DNA of 64,000 nucleotides, taken from M3007 sp044230315. GTDB taxonomy: Bacteria > Bacteroidota > Bacteroidia > Chitinophagales > Saprospiraceae. The stretch spans positions 62,001 through 126,000 of the forward strand of contig JBGARJ010000005.1 in assembly GCA_044230315.1 (NCBI GenBank). Reading direction: 5' to 3'. The notes beneath the pieces were generated by a model. The model searched no databases, was not told the DNA's origin, and saw only the letters and a program-made list of their open reading frames with translations. Of the stretch, positions 26,428-35,967 are shown piece after piece. Within the stretch, counting starts at the first letter, position 1. Each line of letters opens with the position of its first letter. The position numbers and the translations under genes are program-made.

Positions 26428-27930
26428 TCAGCGTTTGCCCGACGAGATTTTCTGCTCGAGCGCCGGTGTAGAAGCAATTTTTGCGGCTTTTTGCCAGTAA
26501 TCAGCGGCGGCGTTCCGGTCGCCGAGTTGAAGCAGGGTGTCGCCGTAGTGCTCCAAAATGCCGGCATGCTTGTCGCCGCCTTTGCCCAAGGCTTGCTCGT
26601 AACGGGCTTTGGCGCCTGCGTAGTCTTTTTTGCGCAAAAGGGCCAAGCCGATTTGGTCCTGAATATCGAGCCGGAGCCCGATGTTGTTTCCGGCCATCAG
26701 GGTAGCCTGTTCGAGTTGGGCAATTGCATCGTCGGTCCGGCCCTTTTCGGTGGCAGCCACACCATAATAGTAATAGGCCAGGGCTTGGTTGGGAAAGTCA
26801 TCCATAGCCTTCTCCGCCATTTTTAGCAGATCTTCGTAGTTCTTTTGCGCCTGCAGGATCGCCAGTGCATTGGCCCATACGCTGAACACCGATGGGCTGA
26901 GTTGGATGCATTTGCGGTACCGGGTCAGCGCTTCTGCGGGACGGTTGGCATAGTAGTACAGATCACCCGAAAGACTCCAGGCCTTGGGATCATCCGGATG
27001 GGCTTTTTCTACCAGTTGCGCCAAGTCGAGCAGGCCTTCTACGAGGGCGGGATCGGTTTGGGCATTTAGTTTGTCAAAGTAGGGCAGCAGTTCCTTTACT
27101 TTAGCGTCGATGGAAACCGCCGGGTTTTGAAACAGCGGTTTGAGCGCGTTGACATGCGCCACGTCCGACCCGGCTTTTTCAAGCACGGCCAGCTGAGCCA
27201 CATCGTCGTCGGGGTCGCGCCGCAGGATATCTTCGTATACGCGGCGGGCAGCATTTTTGTCCCCGGCGTTTTCGTAGAATTCGGCCAGCCTGTGCCGGTA
27301 TTCAAGCCGGCCGGGATACGTATCGGCCAGTTTTTGCAATTCGGCAGCCGCTTTTTTGACATCGCCCATGCCGAGGTAGATCAGGTGTTTTTTGTCGGCG
27401 GTTTCTTCGGTGATGCCGGTCAGTTTTTCCAGTTGATCCAGCGCTTTCAGGCCGGCCTTGGGGTCATTGTTGAGCACCGACAGGTAGGCCAGTTTTTGCA
27501 AAAATTCGGGCGCGCCGGGGAAGCGTTTGCTGAGGCCGTCGTAAATCCGGACGGCTTCTTTTGTGTTGCCGGTTTTTTCCATCAGATCGGCCTGAAAAAT
27601 GGTGTACCACTGATTTTCAGGCTCCAGGACAACGGCTTTCCCGGCAGCATCCAGGGCATTGGCAAGATCTTTTGCCGTGTCGTACGTACGCGCCAGTCCG
27701 TACCAGGCAGCAGCATTGCCATCGTTGTCATACAGGAATTTCTTGTATCCATCGATAGCCTTGTCGTAATGGCCAAGCAGGCGTTCGCGTTCGGCGTCTA
27801 TAAACAAGCTCTGGCGGTCCACTTCGGCTTCCGGGACAATCTTGGCTTCGCCGCCGATAGTGTTCTGGGCATCCAGGGCGGGGGCAAACAAACAGAAAAG
27901 GAGGGTATAGAAAAGGGTATTTCTCATCAT
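26428..27930 (-). CDS. exported tetratricopeptide-repeat protein
   Basis: 500 residues with a signal peptide (MRNTLFYTLLFCLFAPALDA). The rest is a nearly continuous array of TPR units from about residue 40 to 490, for example AAWYGLARTYDTAKDLANAL and ALAYYYYGVAATEKGRTDDA, ending with a helical cap. TPR arrays hold protein partners, and this one is likely periplasmic or outer-membrane associated. Its partner is unknown. It sits in a tight minus-strand run, 13 bp after the nucleotidyltransferase gene. Confidence 0.83.
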   Translation of the reverse strand: MMRNTLFYTLLFCLFAPALDAQNTIGGEAKIVPEAEVDRQSLFIDAERERLLGHYDKAIDGYKKFLYDNDGNAAAWYGLARTYDTAKDLANALDAAGKAVVLEPENQWYTIFQADLMEKTGNTKEAVRIYDGLSKRFPGAPEFLQKLAYLSVLNNDPKAGLKALDQLEKLTGITEETADKKHLIYLGMGDVKKAAAELQKLADTYPGRLEYRHRLAEFYENAGDKNAARRVYEDILRRDPDDDVAQLAVLEKAGSDVAHVNALKPLFQNPAVSIDAKVKELLPYFDKLNAQTDPALVEGLLDLAQLVEKAHPDDPKAWSLSGDLYYYANRPAEALTRYRKCIQLSPSVFSVWANALAILQAQKNYEDLLKMAEKAMDDFPNQALAYYYYGVAATEKGRTDDAIAQLEQATLMAGNNIGLRLDIQDQIGLALLRKKDYAGAKARYEQALGKGGDKHAGILEHYGDTLLQLGDRNAAADYWQKAAKIASTPALEQKISSGKR

Positions 27931-27943
27931 TATAGATACAATT

Positions 27944-28951
27944 TCACCGTTTTGAAAAATTCGAGTAATCGCCGATGTTCAATTCGTCTTTTGAGCCGAT
28001 GAATTTACTGGCATTGCCGACCATGGAGTTTTCCAAAAGGGCATTTTTGATTTGGGATTTGTTTTGGATGATGCTGTTGGTGATAACGGTGTTTTCGACG
28101 ATGGAATTATGCCCCACGCTGACGTATGGGCCCACCACGGCATTGCGAATGACCGCTTGTTCGCCGATAAAGCACGGCGGGATAATGACGCTGTTTTCGA
28201 TCACGGCGTTGGCCGCAACAAGGCCGTTGTTCCGGTGAAATTCGAGCATGCGTTCGTTGGAGAACAAAATCGCGTCCTTGTTGCCGCAATCCAGCCATTC
28301 TTCAATTTCGCCGGTCCGGAAACGGGTGCCTTCATTTTTCAACAATTCCAACGCCGTTGTGAGTTGGTATTCATTCTTTTCTTTGATCTCGTGGGTGATG
28401 ACATGATGCAGGGCTGTGCGCAGTTTCTCGGCCTCTCGGAAATAATAAATGCCAACGATCGCCAAATCGGACACAAAGGTGGCGGGCTTTTCGATAAACT
28501 CGGTGATTATGCCGGCATCATCCAGTTTAACCACTCCGAAAGAAGAGGGGTCTTTTACTTTCTGGACCCATATCATGCCCTCTTCCTGCGGGTTGAAGGC
28601 GAAATCGGCTTTAAACAGCGTATCCGCAAACGCGATCATGCAGGGGCCGCTGAGGCTTTCCCAGGCGCAATAGATCGCGTGCCCAACGCCAAGCGCTTTT
28701 TCCTGCTGGTAGATTCTCCCTTTTGCGCCAAAGCCTTCGGCGATATTGATCAGCTCGCGTTCCACATCCGGGCCAAAATCGCCGATAATAAAGGCGATTT
28801 CTTCCACGGGGCCGTCGTATGAGCTGGCGAGTTCCTCCACCAGGCGTTGGATGATCGGTTTGCCGGCCACCGGGATGAGGGGCTTGGGTACCGTGAGGGT
28901 ATGCGGCCGCAAGCGCGTGCCTTTGCCTGCCATGGGAATAATGATCTTCAT
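27944..28951 (-). CDS. sugar-1-phosphate nucleotidyltransferase with left-handed beta-helix
   Basis: 335 residues. The nucleotidyltransferase signature MAGKGTRLRPHT begins at residue 7 and KPLIPVAGKPI follows. ADTLF and TEFIEKP mark the metal and substrate region. From about residue 245 the hexapeptide-like pattern (VIENSVIIPPCFIGEQAVIR, VVGPYVSVGHNS) forms a left-handed beta-helix. The family makes NDP-sugars such as dTDP-glucose, GDP-mannose or UDP-GlcNAc from sugar-1-phosphate and NTP. The exact substrate cannot be assigned. It is the likely first gene of a four-gene minus-strand unit. Confidence 0.86.
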   Translation of the reverse strand: MKIIIPMAGKGTRLRPHTLTVPKPLIPVAGKPIIQRLVEELASSYDGPVEEIAFIIGDFGPDVERELINIAEGFGAKGRIYQQEKALGVGHAIYCAWESLSGPCMIAFADTLFKADFAFNPQEEGMIWVQKVKDPSSFGVVKLDDAGIITEFIEKPATFVSDLAIVGIYYFREAEKLRTALHHVITHEIKEKNEYQLTTALELLKNEGTRFRTGEIEEWLDCGNKDAILFSNERMLEFHRNNGLVAANAVIENSVIIPPCFIGEQAVIRNAVVGPYVSVGHNSIVENTVITNSIIQNKSQIKNALLENSMVGNASKFIGSKDELNIGDYSNFSKR

Positions 28952-29060
28952 GCCTTTTCCTGATTGGATGATGATGCCGAAATGGGCGCCGGATTACCCG
29001 GTCCGTTACGCGTGAGGTAGAAAGGATTAGGTCTTGATTACAGCTGGCAATCGGCAGCGC

Positions 29061-29495
29061 TTAATGCTTGCCGGTGCTGCCAAATCCGCCGCTGCTGCGT
29101 TCGGTTTCTTCCAGTACATCTACTTGTTGCCACTCAATCTGTTCATAGCGGGCGATGATCATCTGCGCGATCCGTTCACCCGGTTCGATGGTCTGCGGCT
29201 CTTCCGATAGATTGACCACGATACATTTTATTTCACCGCGGTAATCGCTGTCGATGGTGCCGGGAGAGTTGAGCATGGTCAGGCCGCGTTTGATGGCAAG
29301 CCCGCTGCGGGCGCGGATTTGCGCTTCAAACCCGTGGGGCAATTCAATATGCAGCCCTGTAGGGATTAGAGCCCGGCCCAGAGGCATCAGCGTAACCGGC
29401 CCTTCGAGGTTTGCCCGCAAATCCATTCCGGCGCTGCCGGCGGTTTCGTATTTGGGCAAAGGGTAGTTGGAGTGATTTACGATCCGAATGGTCAA
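29061..29495 (-). CDS. dut: dUTP diphosphatase
   Basis: 144 residues, the trimeric dUTPase length. All five motifs are visible: AGSAGMDLRA, the ARSGLA segment, GTIDSDYRGEI (with the catalytic Asp), GERIAQMI, and the C-terminal P-loop-like SSGGFGSTGKH. The enzyme splits dUTP to dUMP, keeping uracil out of DNA and supplying the dTMP precursor. The promoter motif at 29515-29522 lies 20 nt before the start. It is divergent from the AI-2E family gene. Confidence 0.95.
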   Translation of the reverse strand: MTIRIVNHSNYPLPKYETAGSAGMDLRANLEGPVTLMPLGRALIPTGLHIELPHGFEAQIRARSGLAIKRGLTMLNSPGTIDSDYRGEIKCIVVNLSEEPQTIEPGERIAQMIIARYEQIEWQQVDVLEETERSSGGFGSTGKH

Positions 29496-29514
29496 AGCAA
29501 AAACTTTTTTGCTG

Positions 29515-29522
29515 CAAAAGTA
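29515..29522 (-). promoter_or_regulatory. TAnnTTTG promoter element of dut
   Basis: The minus strand reads TACTTTTG, a full -7 consensus match 20 nt upstream of the dut ATG at 29495. Confidence 0.48.
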
Positions 29523-29576
29523 GGAGAATATGCGCGAAACGGTAATTGGACATCACCGAAGCATTATTTTTCGGCC

Positions 29577-30602
29577 ATGAACCGGATACCCAACCTGCTC
29601 GTCCGGCAAGTGTTGTTGATTTTGTTGATTTTCGCACTTGGCTGGGCGTTATTCTGGACCTTGCTGCCCTACCTGCCGGCGCTGCTGGGGGGGTACACGC
29701 TGTATGTTTTGCTGCGGCAAAGTATGTTTTTCCTGACCGGCACCTGGCGTTGGCCTCGTGTAGTGGCGGCACTCAGCCTGATTGTGCTGGCTTTGTTGGT
29801 TATTGGCACGCCGGTGCATTTTTTGGTACAATTAGTGCAGGCACGGGTCATCGAAACGCTGCAACATTCCACCGAGCTCCGCGCCAATCTCGAAGTGCTG
29901 GTACACCGGCTGGAGCAGCAATACGGTATTTCCATTTTGACACCCGACACGCTGAAGGATGTTGCCAGTTGGAGCGCCATTCAACTGCGCGCACTGTTGT
30001 CGGCAACGCTGGAAGGGCTGACAACGACCCTGCTGGCGGGGTTTATTTTGTTTTTTATGCTGATCAATGGCCGGCAGATGGAGGCCTCTTTTTTTAACTG
30101 GTTGCCCCTGCGTACCGAAAATGTGGCTGAATTCAAGCGGCAGTTGAACAACCTGGTATTCTCCAATGCCGTGGGCATCCCGTTTATGGGTATCCTGCAG
30201 GGATTGGCGGGTTTGCCGGTATACTGGTTGGCCGGGGTGAACGACGTCTGGTTGTGGTTTGCCATTACCTGCATTTCCGGGATGTTGCCCATTTTAGGGG
30301 TGGCGCTGGCCTATGTGCCGATGTCGCTGCTTATGGTCGCCAACGATATGCCCTGGAACGGTTTATTATTATTCGTTTACGGGTTTACGGTCATCGGGTC
30401 GGTGGATAATATCGGCCGGATGTGGTTACAGAAAAAACTCGGCGATACGCACCCGGTAATCACGCTGTTTGGCGTCATCGCCGGGTTAAAATTATTCGGC
30501 TTTATCGGGTTTGTATTTGGCCCGATCCTGATTTCTTTATTTTTATTGCTAATCCACATTTATTCCAAAGAGTTTGGCAAGGAGTCTCACACGACCCATT
30601 GA
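29577..30602 (+). CDS. AI-2E family transporter
   Basis: 341 residues from ATG 29577; a longer frame to 29472 overlaps the dut promoter. It has the PF01594 layout: an N-terminal pair of transmembrane helices, an extracytoplasmic loop (about residues 80-150), then a block of helices with the conserved ISGMLPILGVALAYVPMSLL and GSVDNIGRMWLQKKLGDTHP. The final region reads KLFGFIGFVFGPILISLFLL. The name comes from one member (TqsA) that exports autoinducer-2. Many members do other transport, such as Na+/H+ exchange, so no substrate is assigned. Confidence 0.86.
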   Translation: MNRIPNLLVRQVLLILLIFALGWALFWTLLPYLPALLGGYTLYVLLRQSMFFLTGTWRWPRVVAALSLIVLALLVIGTPVHFLVQLVQARVIETLQHSTELRANLEVLVHRLEQQYGISILTPDTLKDVASWSAIQLRALLSATLEGLTTTLLAGFILFFMLINGRQMEASFFNWLPLRTENVAEFKRQLNNLVFSNAVGIPFMGILQGLAGLPVYWLAGVNDVWLWFAITCISGMLPILGVALAYVPMSLLMVANDMPWNGLLLFVYGFTVIGSVDNIGRMWLQKKLGDTHPVITLFGVIAGLKLFGFIGFVFGPILISLFLLLIHIYSKEFGKESHTTH

Positions 30603-30618
30603 CACAAGATTTTCCCAG

Positions 30619-30626
30619 TACTTTTG
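30619..30626 (+). promoter_or_regulatory. TAnnTTTG promoter element of the frameshifted adhesin
   Basis: TACTTTTG is a full -7 match 23 nt before ATG 30650. A TTG at 30599-30601 lies 17 nt further upstream, close to the usual -33 spacing. Confidence 0.5.
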
Positions 30627-30649
30627 TGCGCCGATTTAAAATACGCATC

Positions 30650-33088
30650 ATGAAGGTCTCTTTTACATTTTTCTTCCTCCTATTCATCCGTTTACTTTCT
30701 GCCAAAAACCCGTCCCTGCCGCCGGCGTGCTCCGTCAATCTGGGGCCCAATGTAACGGTTTGCAACAACGCACACTTTACCCTGAATCCCCATCCCGACC
30801 CTAATGGCGTGTACACCTGGACCGGCAGTCCGGGGTTGAGTTGCTACAATTGCCCATCGCCTACTGTGTCCGGGCTCACTACAGGCGTATATGTGTACAT
30901 CGCTACGGTTACCCTTCCGGGTCCGTGTACTGCATCCGATACGTTGTTTGTAACCGTAGTGGGGGGCGAGGCGCCGCAATATGAAATAGCGCCCAGCCAA
31001 AATATTTGCGCAGGCGATAGCATACCCTTGGGTGGACAGAATTTTTCGGGTAATTTTTACAATTGGTTTTCCAACCCGGTAGGTTTTGTAGCCGCCACGG
31101 CCAATCCGAAAGCGCGGCCACTGGTACCTACAACCTATTATTTAACCGTCTCCCACGGATCTTGTATTGCCCTGGATAGCGTGACCATCACACCCGTGTC
31201 GCTTACCCTGCAAGTGACGCCGAAAGACACGACTGTTTGCCAGGGGAAACCCGTTTTCATTACCGCCACCGTCAACCCAGGAACCCAGAAAGTCGACTGG
31301 GACCCCGTGACCGGGCTTCAAATCGGTCCGAACGGCGCCACAGCGGTAGCCACGCCATCCACCAGTACGCTTTACACCGCTACGGCATCGCTGAACGGCT
31401 GCGTCCGGCATCAACAGGTCAATGTGCGTATTGATAGTTTGCCGGCAAATCTTAAAATTGACCCGGCCTCAGACACCCTGTGCCAGGGTGAAACGGTGCT
31501 GCTGACGTCGCCGGCGTATGACTCGCTGGCGTATCCCAATATAAAATTTTACTGGTTTCCACTGACCGGCGCGGTTTCCCCCGACAGTATGCTCAGCCTG
31601 ACAGTCATGCCGGCCCTAACCACACCTTACCGGCGTGTTACCGTCAACGGCGTGTGCCGGGACACTGCATTATCGACGATCAAGGTTATTCCTAAACCCA
31701 CGATGGCCATCGCCCCGGATCAAAGCGATATTTGCCCGGGCGATAGCGTTCGCCTGATGCTAACCTACACACCTGGCGTCACGAACATCACTTGGTCGCC
31801 CGTAACAGGGCTCTCGTGTGCCACTTGCGACACCCCGTGGGCCAGGCCTGTTGCATCGCAAACCTATACGGCCAGCGGAACCTACCAAGGCTGCCCGGTC
31901 AGCCAGATGGCCAAAATCAACCTGAAACCCCTCGCCCCGCTGCAATTTCCGGCAAAGATTCGGCTGTGCCCGGGGCTGCCCGTGACGCTAAACGAAAAAT
32001 CCGACCCGGCGGCCAACTATGTCTGGACCTCCACACATCCGGGCTTCGGAACCGTTACCGATAAGATGCCGACGTACCTGCCGATGCAAACAGCCACTTA
32101 TTATGTGACCGCAACGGCCGGCAATGGGTGCATTCGGACAGACTCCGTCAAAATTACCGTTCTGCCGCAGGCCACCCTCGAAGTGGAAGGGGATACCATT
32201 TGTAAAAATTTTACGGCCACACTGACGGCGGTAACCTCGATTGCCGGCCTGATCCAGTGGCGCAACGACGACACAGGCCTGATCATCGGTTCAGGGCCGA
32301 CGATCGACGTGTCGCCACAGCAAACTACCAACTATTCGGTCATTTACACCTACAACGGAGCCGACAGCTGCCAAATCATCAAACCTATTTTGGTAAAAGT
32401 ATCGGGCGAGGCGCCGCTGTTACAGTTCCCGGACCCGCCAAGTATTTGCGCGGGTGACAGTATTTCGCTCAACTCCGGCCCGGTATTGATCGGCAGCGTA
32501 TATGACTGGAAAGCCAGCCCTGCCGACCCGTCGCTTGCACCCTATGCCAAATCGGCCAACCCCAGAGTATCGCCCGGTCAAACCACGCTGTATACCGTAA
32601 CGGCTTCCAAGGATAATTGCACGGTGGCCAAACAAGTGGAGATTGCCGTTGTACAGGGTAGCCTTGCAGTGACGCCGACTCAAAACAGCTGTTCCGGCGA
32701 CCCGGTAACCCTGGTAGCCACCGGCACATCCCAGTCGACCGGAACATATAAATGGAGTACCGGGGAGACCACCGCCAGCATTACGCCCAAGCCGCTTGTG
32801 CCCACCACTTACTCGGTCACGTTTACGTACGGCAACGGCTGCACACTGGTCAAGTCTGTACAGGTGAACGTTGTCCAGGGCTTTGACCTGACCATACAAT
32901 CGGTGCCCGACACCAGCCAGCTGAACGTCGGCACGCCGGTGACCCTCACCGCCGTGGTAACGCCGCCACAGAACCTGAGCAACTTCACCTTCGTCTGGGA
33001 AGAAACCACGGTTGACACCAAAGTACTGCCCGGCAACGGGGAATCCATCGATGGTCACTTCGCCGCAGGGCTGCGTCAAGGTGTTTGA
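30650..33088 (+). CDS. T9SS repeat adhesin, 5' part of a frameshifted gene
   Basis: 812 residues from ATG 30650 with a signal peptide (MKVSFTFFFLLFIRLLSA). The body is a row of about eight immunoglobulin/PKD-like units of roughly 80-95 residues. Each has a core such as ICAGDSIPLGGQN or ICPGDSVRLMLTYTPG, then TTYYLTV or TLYTVTAS. These are typical of surface proteins of gliding Bacteroidota. The frame ends at 33088 without a sorting domain. The missing tail is encoded just downstream in another frame (33042-33392). A single extra G in the run 33038-33041 would explain this. Corrected, the protein would be 913 residues. Confidence 0.78.
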   Translation: MKVSFTFFFLLFIRLLSAKNPSLPPACSVNLGPNVTVCNNAHFTLNPHPDPNGVYTWTGSPGLSCYNCPSPTVSGLTTGVYVYIATVTLPGPCTASDTLFVTVVGGEAPQYEIAPSQNICAGDSIPLGGQNFSGNFYNWFSNPVGFVAATANPKARPLVPTTYYLTVSHGSCIALDSVTITPVSLTLQVTPKDTTVCQGKPVFITATVNPGTQKVDWDPVTGLQIGPNGATAVATPSTSTLYTATASLNGCVRHQQVNVRIDSLPANLKIDPASDTLCQGETVLLTSPAYDSLAYPNIKFYWFPLTGAVSPDSMLSLTVMPALTTPYRRVTVNGVCRDTALSTIKVIPKPTMAIAPDQSDICPGDSVRLMLTYTPGVTNITWSPVTGLSCATCDTPWARPVASQTYTASGTYQGCPVSQMAKINLKPLAPLQFPAKIRLCPGLPVTLNEKSDPAANYVWTSTHPGFGTVTDKMPTYLPMQTATYYVTATAGNGCIRTDSVKITVLPQATLEVEGDTICKNFTATLTAVTSIAGLIQWRNDDTGLIIGSGPTIDVSPQQTTNYSVIYTYNGADSCQIIKPILVKVSGEAPLLQFPDPPSICAGDSISLNSGPVLIGSVYDWKASPADPSLAPYAKSANPRVSPGQTTLYTVTASKDNCTVAKQVEIAVVQGSLAVTPTQNSCSGDPVTLVATGTSQSTGTYKWSTGETTASITPKPLVPTTYSVTFTYGNGCTLVKSVQVNVVQGFDLTIQSVPDTSQLNVGTPVTLTAVVTPPQNLSNFTFVWEETTVDTKVLPGNGESIDGHFAAGLRQGV

Positions 33089-33392
33089 AAAAGTTTTCAA
33101 GCTGATCTTTCCATTGGTTCGTTTTCCCAACGCTTTTACCCCGGACGGCGACGGGCACAATGACCGCTTTGGCATGGTGGTGCCCCAGGGATTGGCTTTT
33201 GTGGACCGCATGGAAATTTACAACCGTTGGGGGCAAAAAATATTTGAAAGCACCGAACCAAACGCTTCGTGGGATGGTACGGTCGATGGACAGAATGCCC
33301 CGTCGGATGTTTACATCTACCGGATATGGTGGCGGCGGGGCGACGGGGCCTTGCAAATGCAGGCTAAGGGAGATATTACCCTGCTGCGATAG
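33042..33392 (+). pseudogene. 3' part of the same adhesin: gliding-motility C-terminal (T9SS type B) domain
   Basis: In the frame shifted by one base, translation from about 33042 reads NPSMVTSPQGCVKVFEK and continues into VRFPNAFTPDGDGHNDRFGM, MEIYNRWGQKIFEST and the terminal GDITLLR. This is the gliding-motility-associated C-terminal domain used by T9SS for export and surface attachment. It has no start or promoter of its own. It is therefore the severed tail of the preceding reading frame, through either a real mutation, programmed frameshifting or a base-calling error. Confidence 0.8.
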
Positions 33393-33398
33393 TTTCCG

Positions 33399-33406
33399 TA
33401 TTTTTG
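33399..33406 (+). promoter_or_regulatory. TAnnTTTG promoter element of dusB
   Basis: TATTTTTG is a full -7 match, 21 nt before ATG 33428. An AGGAG sequence at 33421-33425 lies only 2 nt from the ATG, too close to be a standard ribosome-binding site. Confidence 0.48.
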
Positions 33407-33427
33407 CGGCTCGAATTTGCAGGAGTC

Positions 33428-34423
33428 ATGGTAAAAATAGGAAATGTAGCGTTGGGAGAGTTCCCGTTGTTGCTGGCGCCGATGGAGGACGTGAGCGACC
33501 CGCCCTTTCGCAAATTGTGCAAGGCGCAGGGAGCCGATATGATGTACACGGAGTTTGTGAGCGCCGACGGTTTGGTGCATGATGCGGTCAAAAGCCTCCA
33601 AAAACTGGACATTTTTGACTACGAGCGCCCGATTGGGATCCAGTATTTTGGCGGCCAACTGGACAGTATGATCGGGGCGGCCGAAATGATCGAGGCCAAA
33701 AATCCGGACGTGATCGACATCAATTTCGGTTGCCCGGTAGCCAAAGTCGCCTGCCGGATGGCCGGTGCCGGCCTCTTGCGGGATGTTCCTCAATTGGTGC
33801 GGCTCGCCGAAGCCGTAGTGAAAAGCACCAACCGGCCCGTCACCGTGAAAACCCGCCTCGGTTGGGATGAGAGTACGATCAATATCGTAGACGTCGCCGA
33901 ACGGCTGCAGGATGTGGGTGTTCAGGCCTTGACCATACACGCCCGAACCCGCGTGCAGATGTACAAAGGCGAGGCCAACTGGGCCTGGATCGCCCGGGTT
34001 AAGGAAAACCCCCGGATGTTCATTCCGATTTTTGGCAATGGCGACATCGACAGTCCGCAACGCGCGTTGGCGTACCGGCAGCGGTATGGAGTCGACGGCA
34101 TCATGATCGGGCGGGCGAGCATCGGTTATCCCTGGATCTTTCGCGAGATCAAGCACTATTTTGCCACCGGCGCATGGCTCCCGGCGCCCAGCGTACAGGA
34201 GCGCGTGGATGCGGCGCGCCAACACCTGACCGACAGCCTGGTCTGGAAAGGCCCTAAACTGGGCGTGCTCGAAATGCGTCGTCATTATGCGCCCTATTTC
34301 CGCGATTTGCCCAATATCAAACCGTTCCGGGCGCGTCTGGTGACCGAGATGGAACCCGAAATGCTCTTCAGTGTGTTGGATGAAATTGAAAACACCTACT
34401 CGGAAATGGCGTTGGAAGTATAG
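33428..34423 (+). CDS. dusB: tRNA-dihydrouridine synthase (DusB-like)
   Basis: 331 residues from ATG 33428. The FMN-binding TIM barrel shows LLAPMEDVSDPPFRKLCK at the N-terminus, QYFGGQLDSM, and the signature DINFGCPVAKVACRMAGAGL containing the catalytic Cys. Phosphate-binding segments PIFGNGDI and GIMIGRASIGYPWIF follow. A helical C-terminal tRNA-binding domain ends the protein. It reduces specific uridines in the tRNA D-loop using NADPH. It is the first gene of a plus-strand series with cca, plsC and the CBS gene. Confidence 0.92.
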   Translation: MVKIGNVALGEFPLLLAPMEDVSDPPFRKLCKAQGADMMYTEFVSADGLVHDAVKSLQKLDIFDYERPIGIQYFGGQLDSMIGAAEMIEAKNPDVIDINFGCPVAKVACRMAGAGLLRDVPQLVRLAEAVVKSTNRPVTVKTRLGWDESTINIVDVAERLQDVGVQALTIHARTRVQMYKGEANWAWIARVKENPRMFIPIFGNGDIDSPQRALAYRQRYGVDGIMIGRASIGYPWIFREIKHYFATGAWLPAPSVQERVDAARQHLTDSLVWKGPKLGVLEMRRHYAPYFRDLPNIKPFRARLVTEMEPEMLFSVLDEIENTYSEMALEV

Positions 34424-34457
34424 GCGGCCTACCGGGGACCGCCTTTGTATTTGTATT
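34422..34457 (+). terminator. probable intrinsic terminator after dusB
   Basis: AGGCGG (34422-34427) pairs with CCGCCT (34439-34444) around an 11-nt loop, followed by the T-rich TTTGTATTTGTATT. It begins at the dusB stop codon. The stem is only 6 bp, so termination may be partial. Confidence 0.45.
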
Positions 34458-34491
34458 ACATCGACCTAACGGCAGTATTTGCCACCTGAAA

Positions 34492-35937
34492 ATGATTTTT
34501 TCGATAGAACCGCACGAGCAGAAACTGTTTGACCTGATTACCCGCTGTGCCCGTGACATAAATGCGCCGGCCTATGTGGTGGGCGGCTACGTCCGCGACC
34601 GGCTGCTTGGCCGCTCTACCAAAGATATCGATATTGTGTGCGTGGGTGATGGCATCCGGCTGGCCGAAACACTTGCCTCCAAATTGTACCCGGCCCCCAA
34701 AATAGTCGTGTACCGCCGCTTCGGCACCGCCATGCTGCGCTATGAAGGCATTGAGATCGAATTCGTAGGCGCCCGCAAGGAAAGCTATCAAATGGACAGC
34801 CGGAAGCCAGATGTGGAAGCCGGCACCCTGGAAGACGACCAGAACCGGCGCGATTTTACGATCAACGCGCTGGCCGTCAGCCTGAACGAGCCGGATTTTG
34901 GCCAGATCCTTGATCCCTTTGGTGGATTGGAACACCTCGAATCCAAGTTGATCAAAACCCCGCTGGAGCCTGGCAAAACCTTTTCCGACGATCCGCTTCG
35001 CATGTTGCGGGCTATTCGTTTTGCCAATCAGCTGGGGTTCACCATCGATAAAACAACCCTGGAAGGCATCGCCAAGAACCGCCAGCGCATCCATATCATT
35101 TCCAAGGAGCGTATTGCCGGCGAACTGGAGAAGATCCTGCGTACGCCCAATCCTTCTCTTGGGTTTAATTTGCTGTTCGACACAGGATTACTGCAACTAA
35201 TTCTGCCCGATGTTGCCGCTTTGCAAGGCGTGGAGGATCGCAACGGCCGCGGCCATAAAGACAATTTTTATCACACCCTGGAAGTGCTCGACAACCTGTG
35301 CCGGCGCAGCAATAATATCTGGCTGCGCTGGGCAGCCTTGTTGCACGATATCGCCAAACCCGCCACCAAACGCTTCCACCCGGATACAGGTTGGACCTTC
35401 CACGGCCACGAATGGCTGGGTGCGAATATGGTACCCCGTATTTTCCGTTTCCTCCGCCTGCCACTGGATGCCAAGATGGAATATGTACAGAAAATGGTAC
35501 GCCTCCACCTGCGACCAATCAGCCTGACCAAGGAAGAAGTGACCGATAGTGCGGTACGGCGCCTCCTGTTTGATGCCGGCCCCGATATCGAAGACCTGAT
35601 GAAATTGTGCGAATCGGATATCACCACCAAGAATCCGCGAAAAATGGCCCGCTACCTGGAAGGGTACGAATACCTGAAAGAACGGATGGCCGAGGTCAGC
35701 GAAAGCGACCGGCTTCGGCTTTGGCAGCCGCCGATTACCGGCGACATCATTATGCGCACCTTCGATATCCCGCCCTCCCGAGAAGTGGGCATCATCAAAA
35801 CGGCTGTGCGGGAAGCGATCCTCGACGGCGAAATTCCCAACGAATTCGAACAGGGTTTCACGCGGATGCTCGAAGAAGGGGCCAAACTGGGGCTGAAAGC
35901 CAAAAAGACCGCGGCGGATTTTGTGGAGGAGGCCTGA
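34492..35937 (+). CDS. cca: CCA tRNA nucleotidyltransferase with HD domain
   Basis: 481 residues. The class II nucleotidyltransferase head has GGYVRDRLLGRSTKDIDIVC, with the DxD metal pair. The RRDFTINALA segment and the neck motif DDPLRMLRAIRFANQLGF follow. The C-terminal half contains an HD phosphohydrolase domain (LLHDIAKP). It adds or repairs the 3' CCA end of tRNA. Poly(A) polymerases share this fold, but the neck motif and genomic setting favour CCA addition. Confidence 0.9.
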   Translation: MIFSIEPHEQKLFDLITRCARDINAPAYVVGGYVRDRLLGRSTKDIDIVCVGDGIRLAETLASKLYPAPKIVVYRRFGTAMLRYEGIEIEFVGARKESYQMDSRKPDVEAGTLEDDQNRRDFTINALAVSLNEPDFGQILDPFGGLEHLESKLIKTPLEPGKTFSDDPLRMLRAIRFANQLGFTIDKTTLEGIAKNRQRIHIISKERIAGELEKILRTPNPSLGFNLLFDTGLLQLILPDVAALQGVEDRNGRGHKDNFYHTLEVLDNLCRRSNNIWLRWAALLHDIAKPATKRFHPDTGWTFHGHEWLGANMVPRIFRFLRLPLDAKMEYVQKMVRLHLRPISLTKEEVTDSAVRRLLFDAGPDIEDLMKLCESDITTKNPRKMARYLEGYEYLKERMAEVSESDRLRLWQPPITGDIIMRTFDIPPSREVGIIKTAVREAILDGEIPNEFEQGFTRMLEEGAKLGLKAKKTAADFVEEA

Positions 35938-35967
35938 ATACTGACCTTTGAGCCTCCGAACCTGCGC

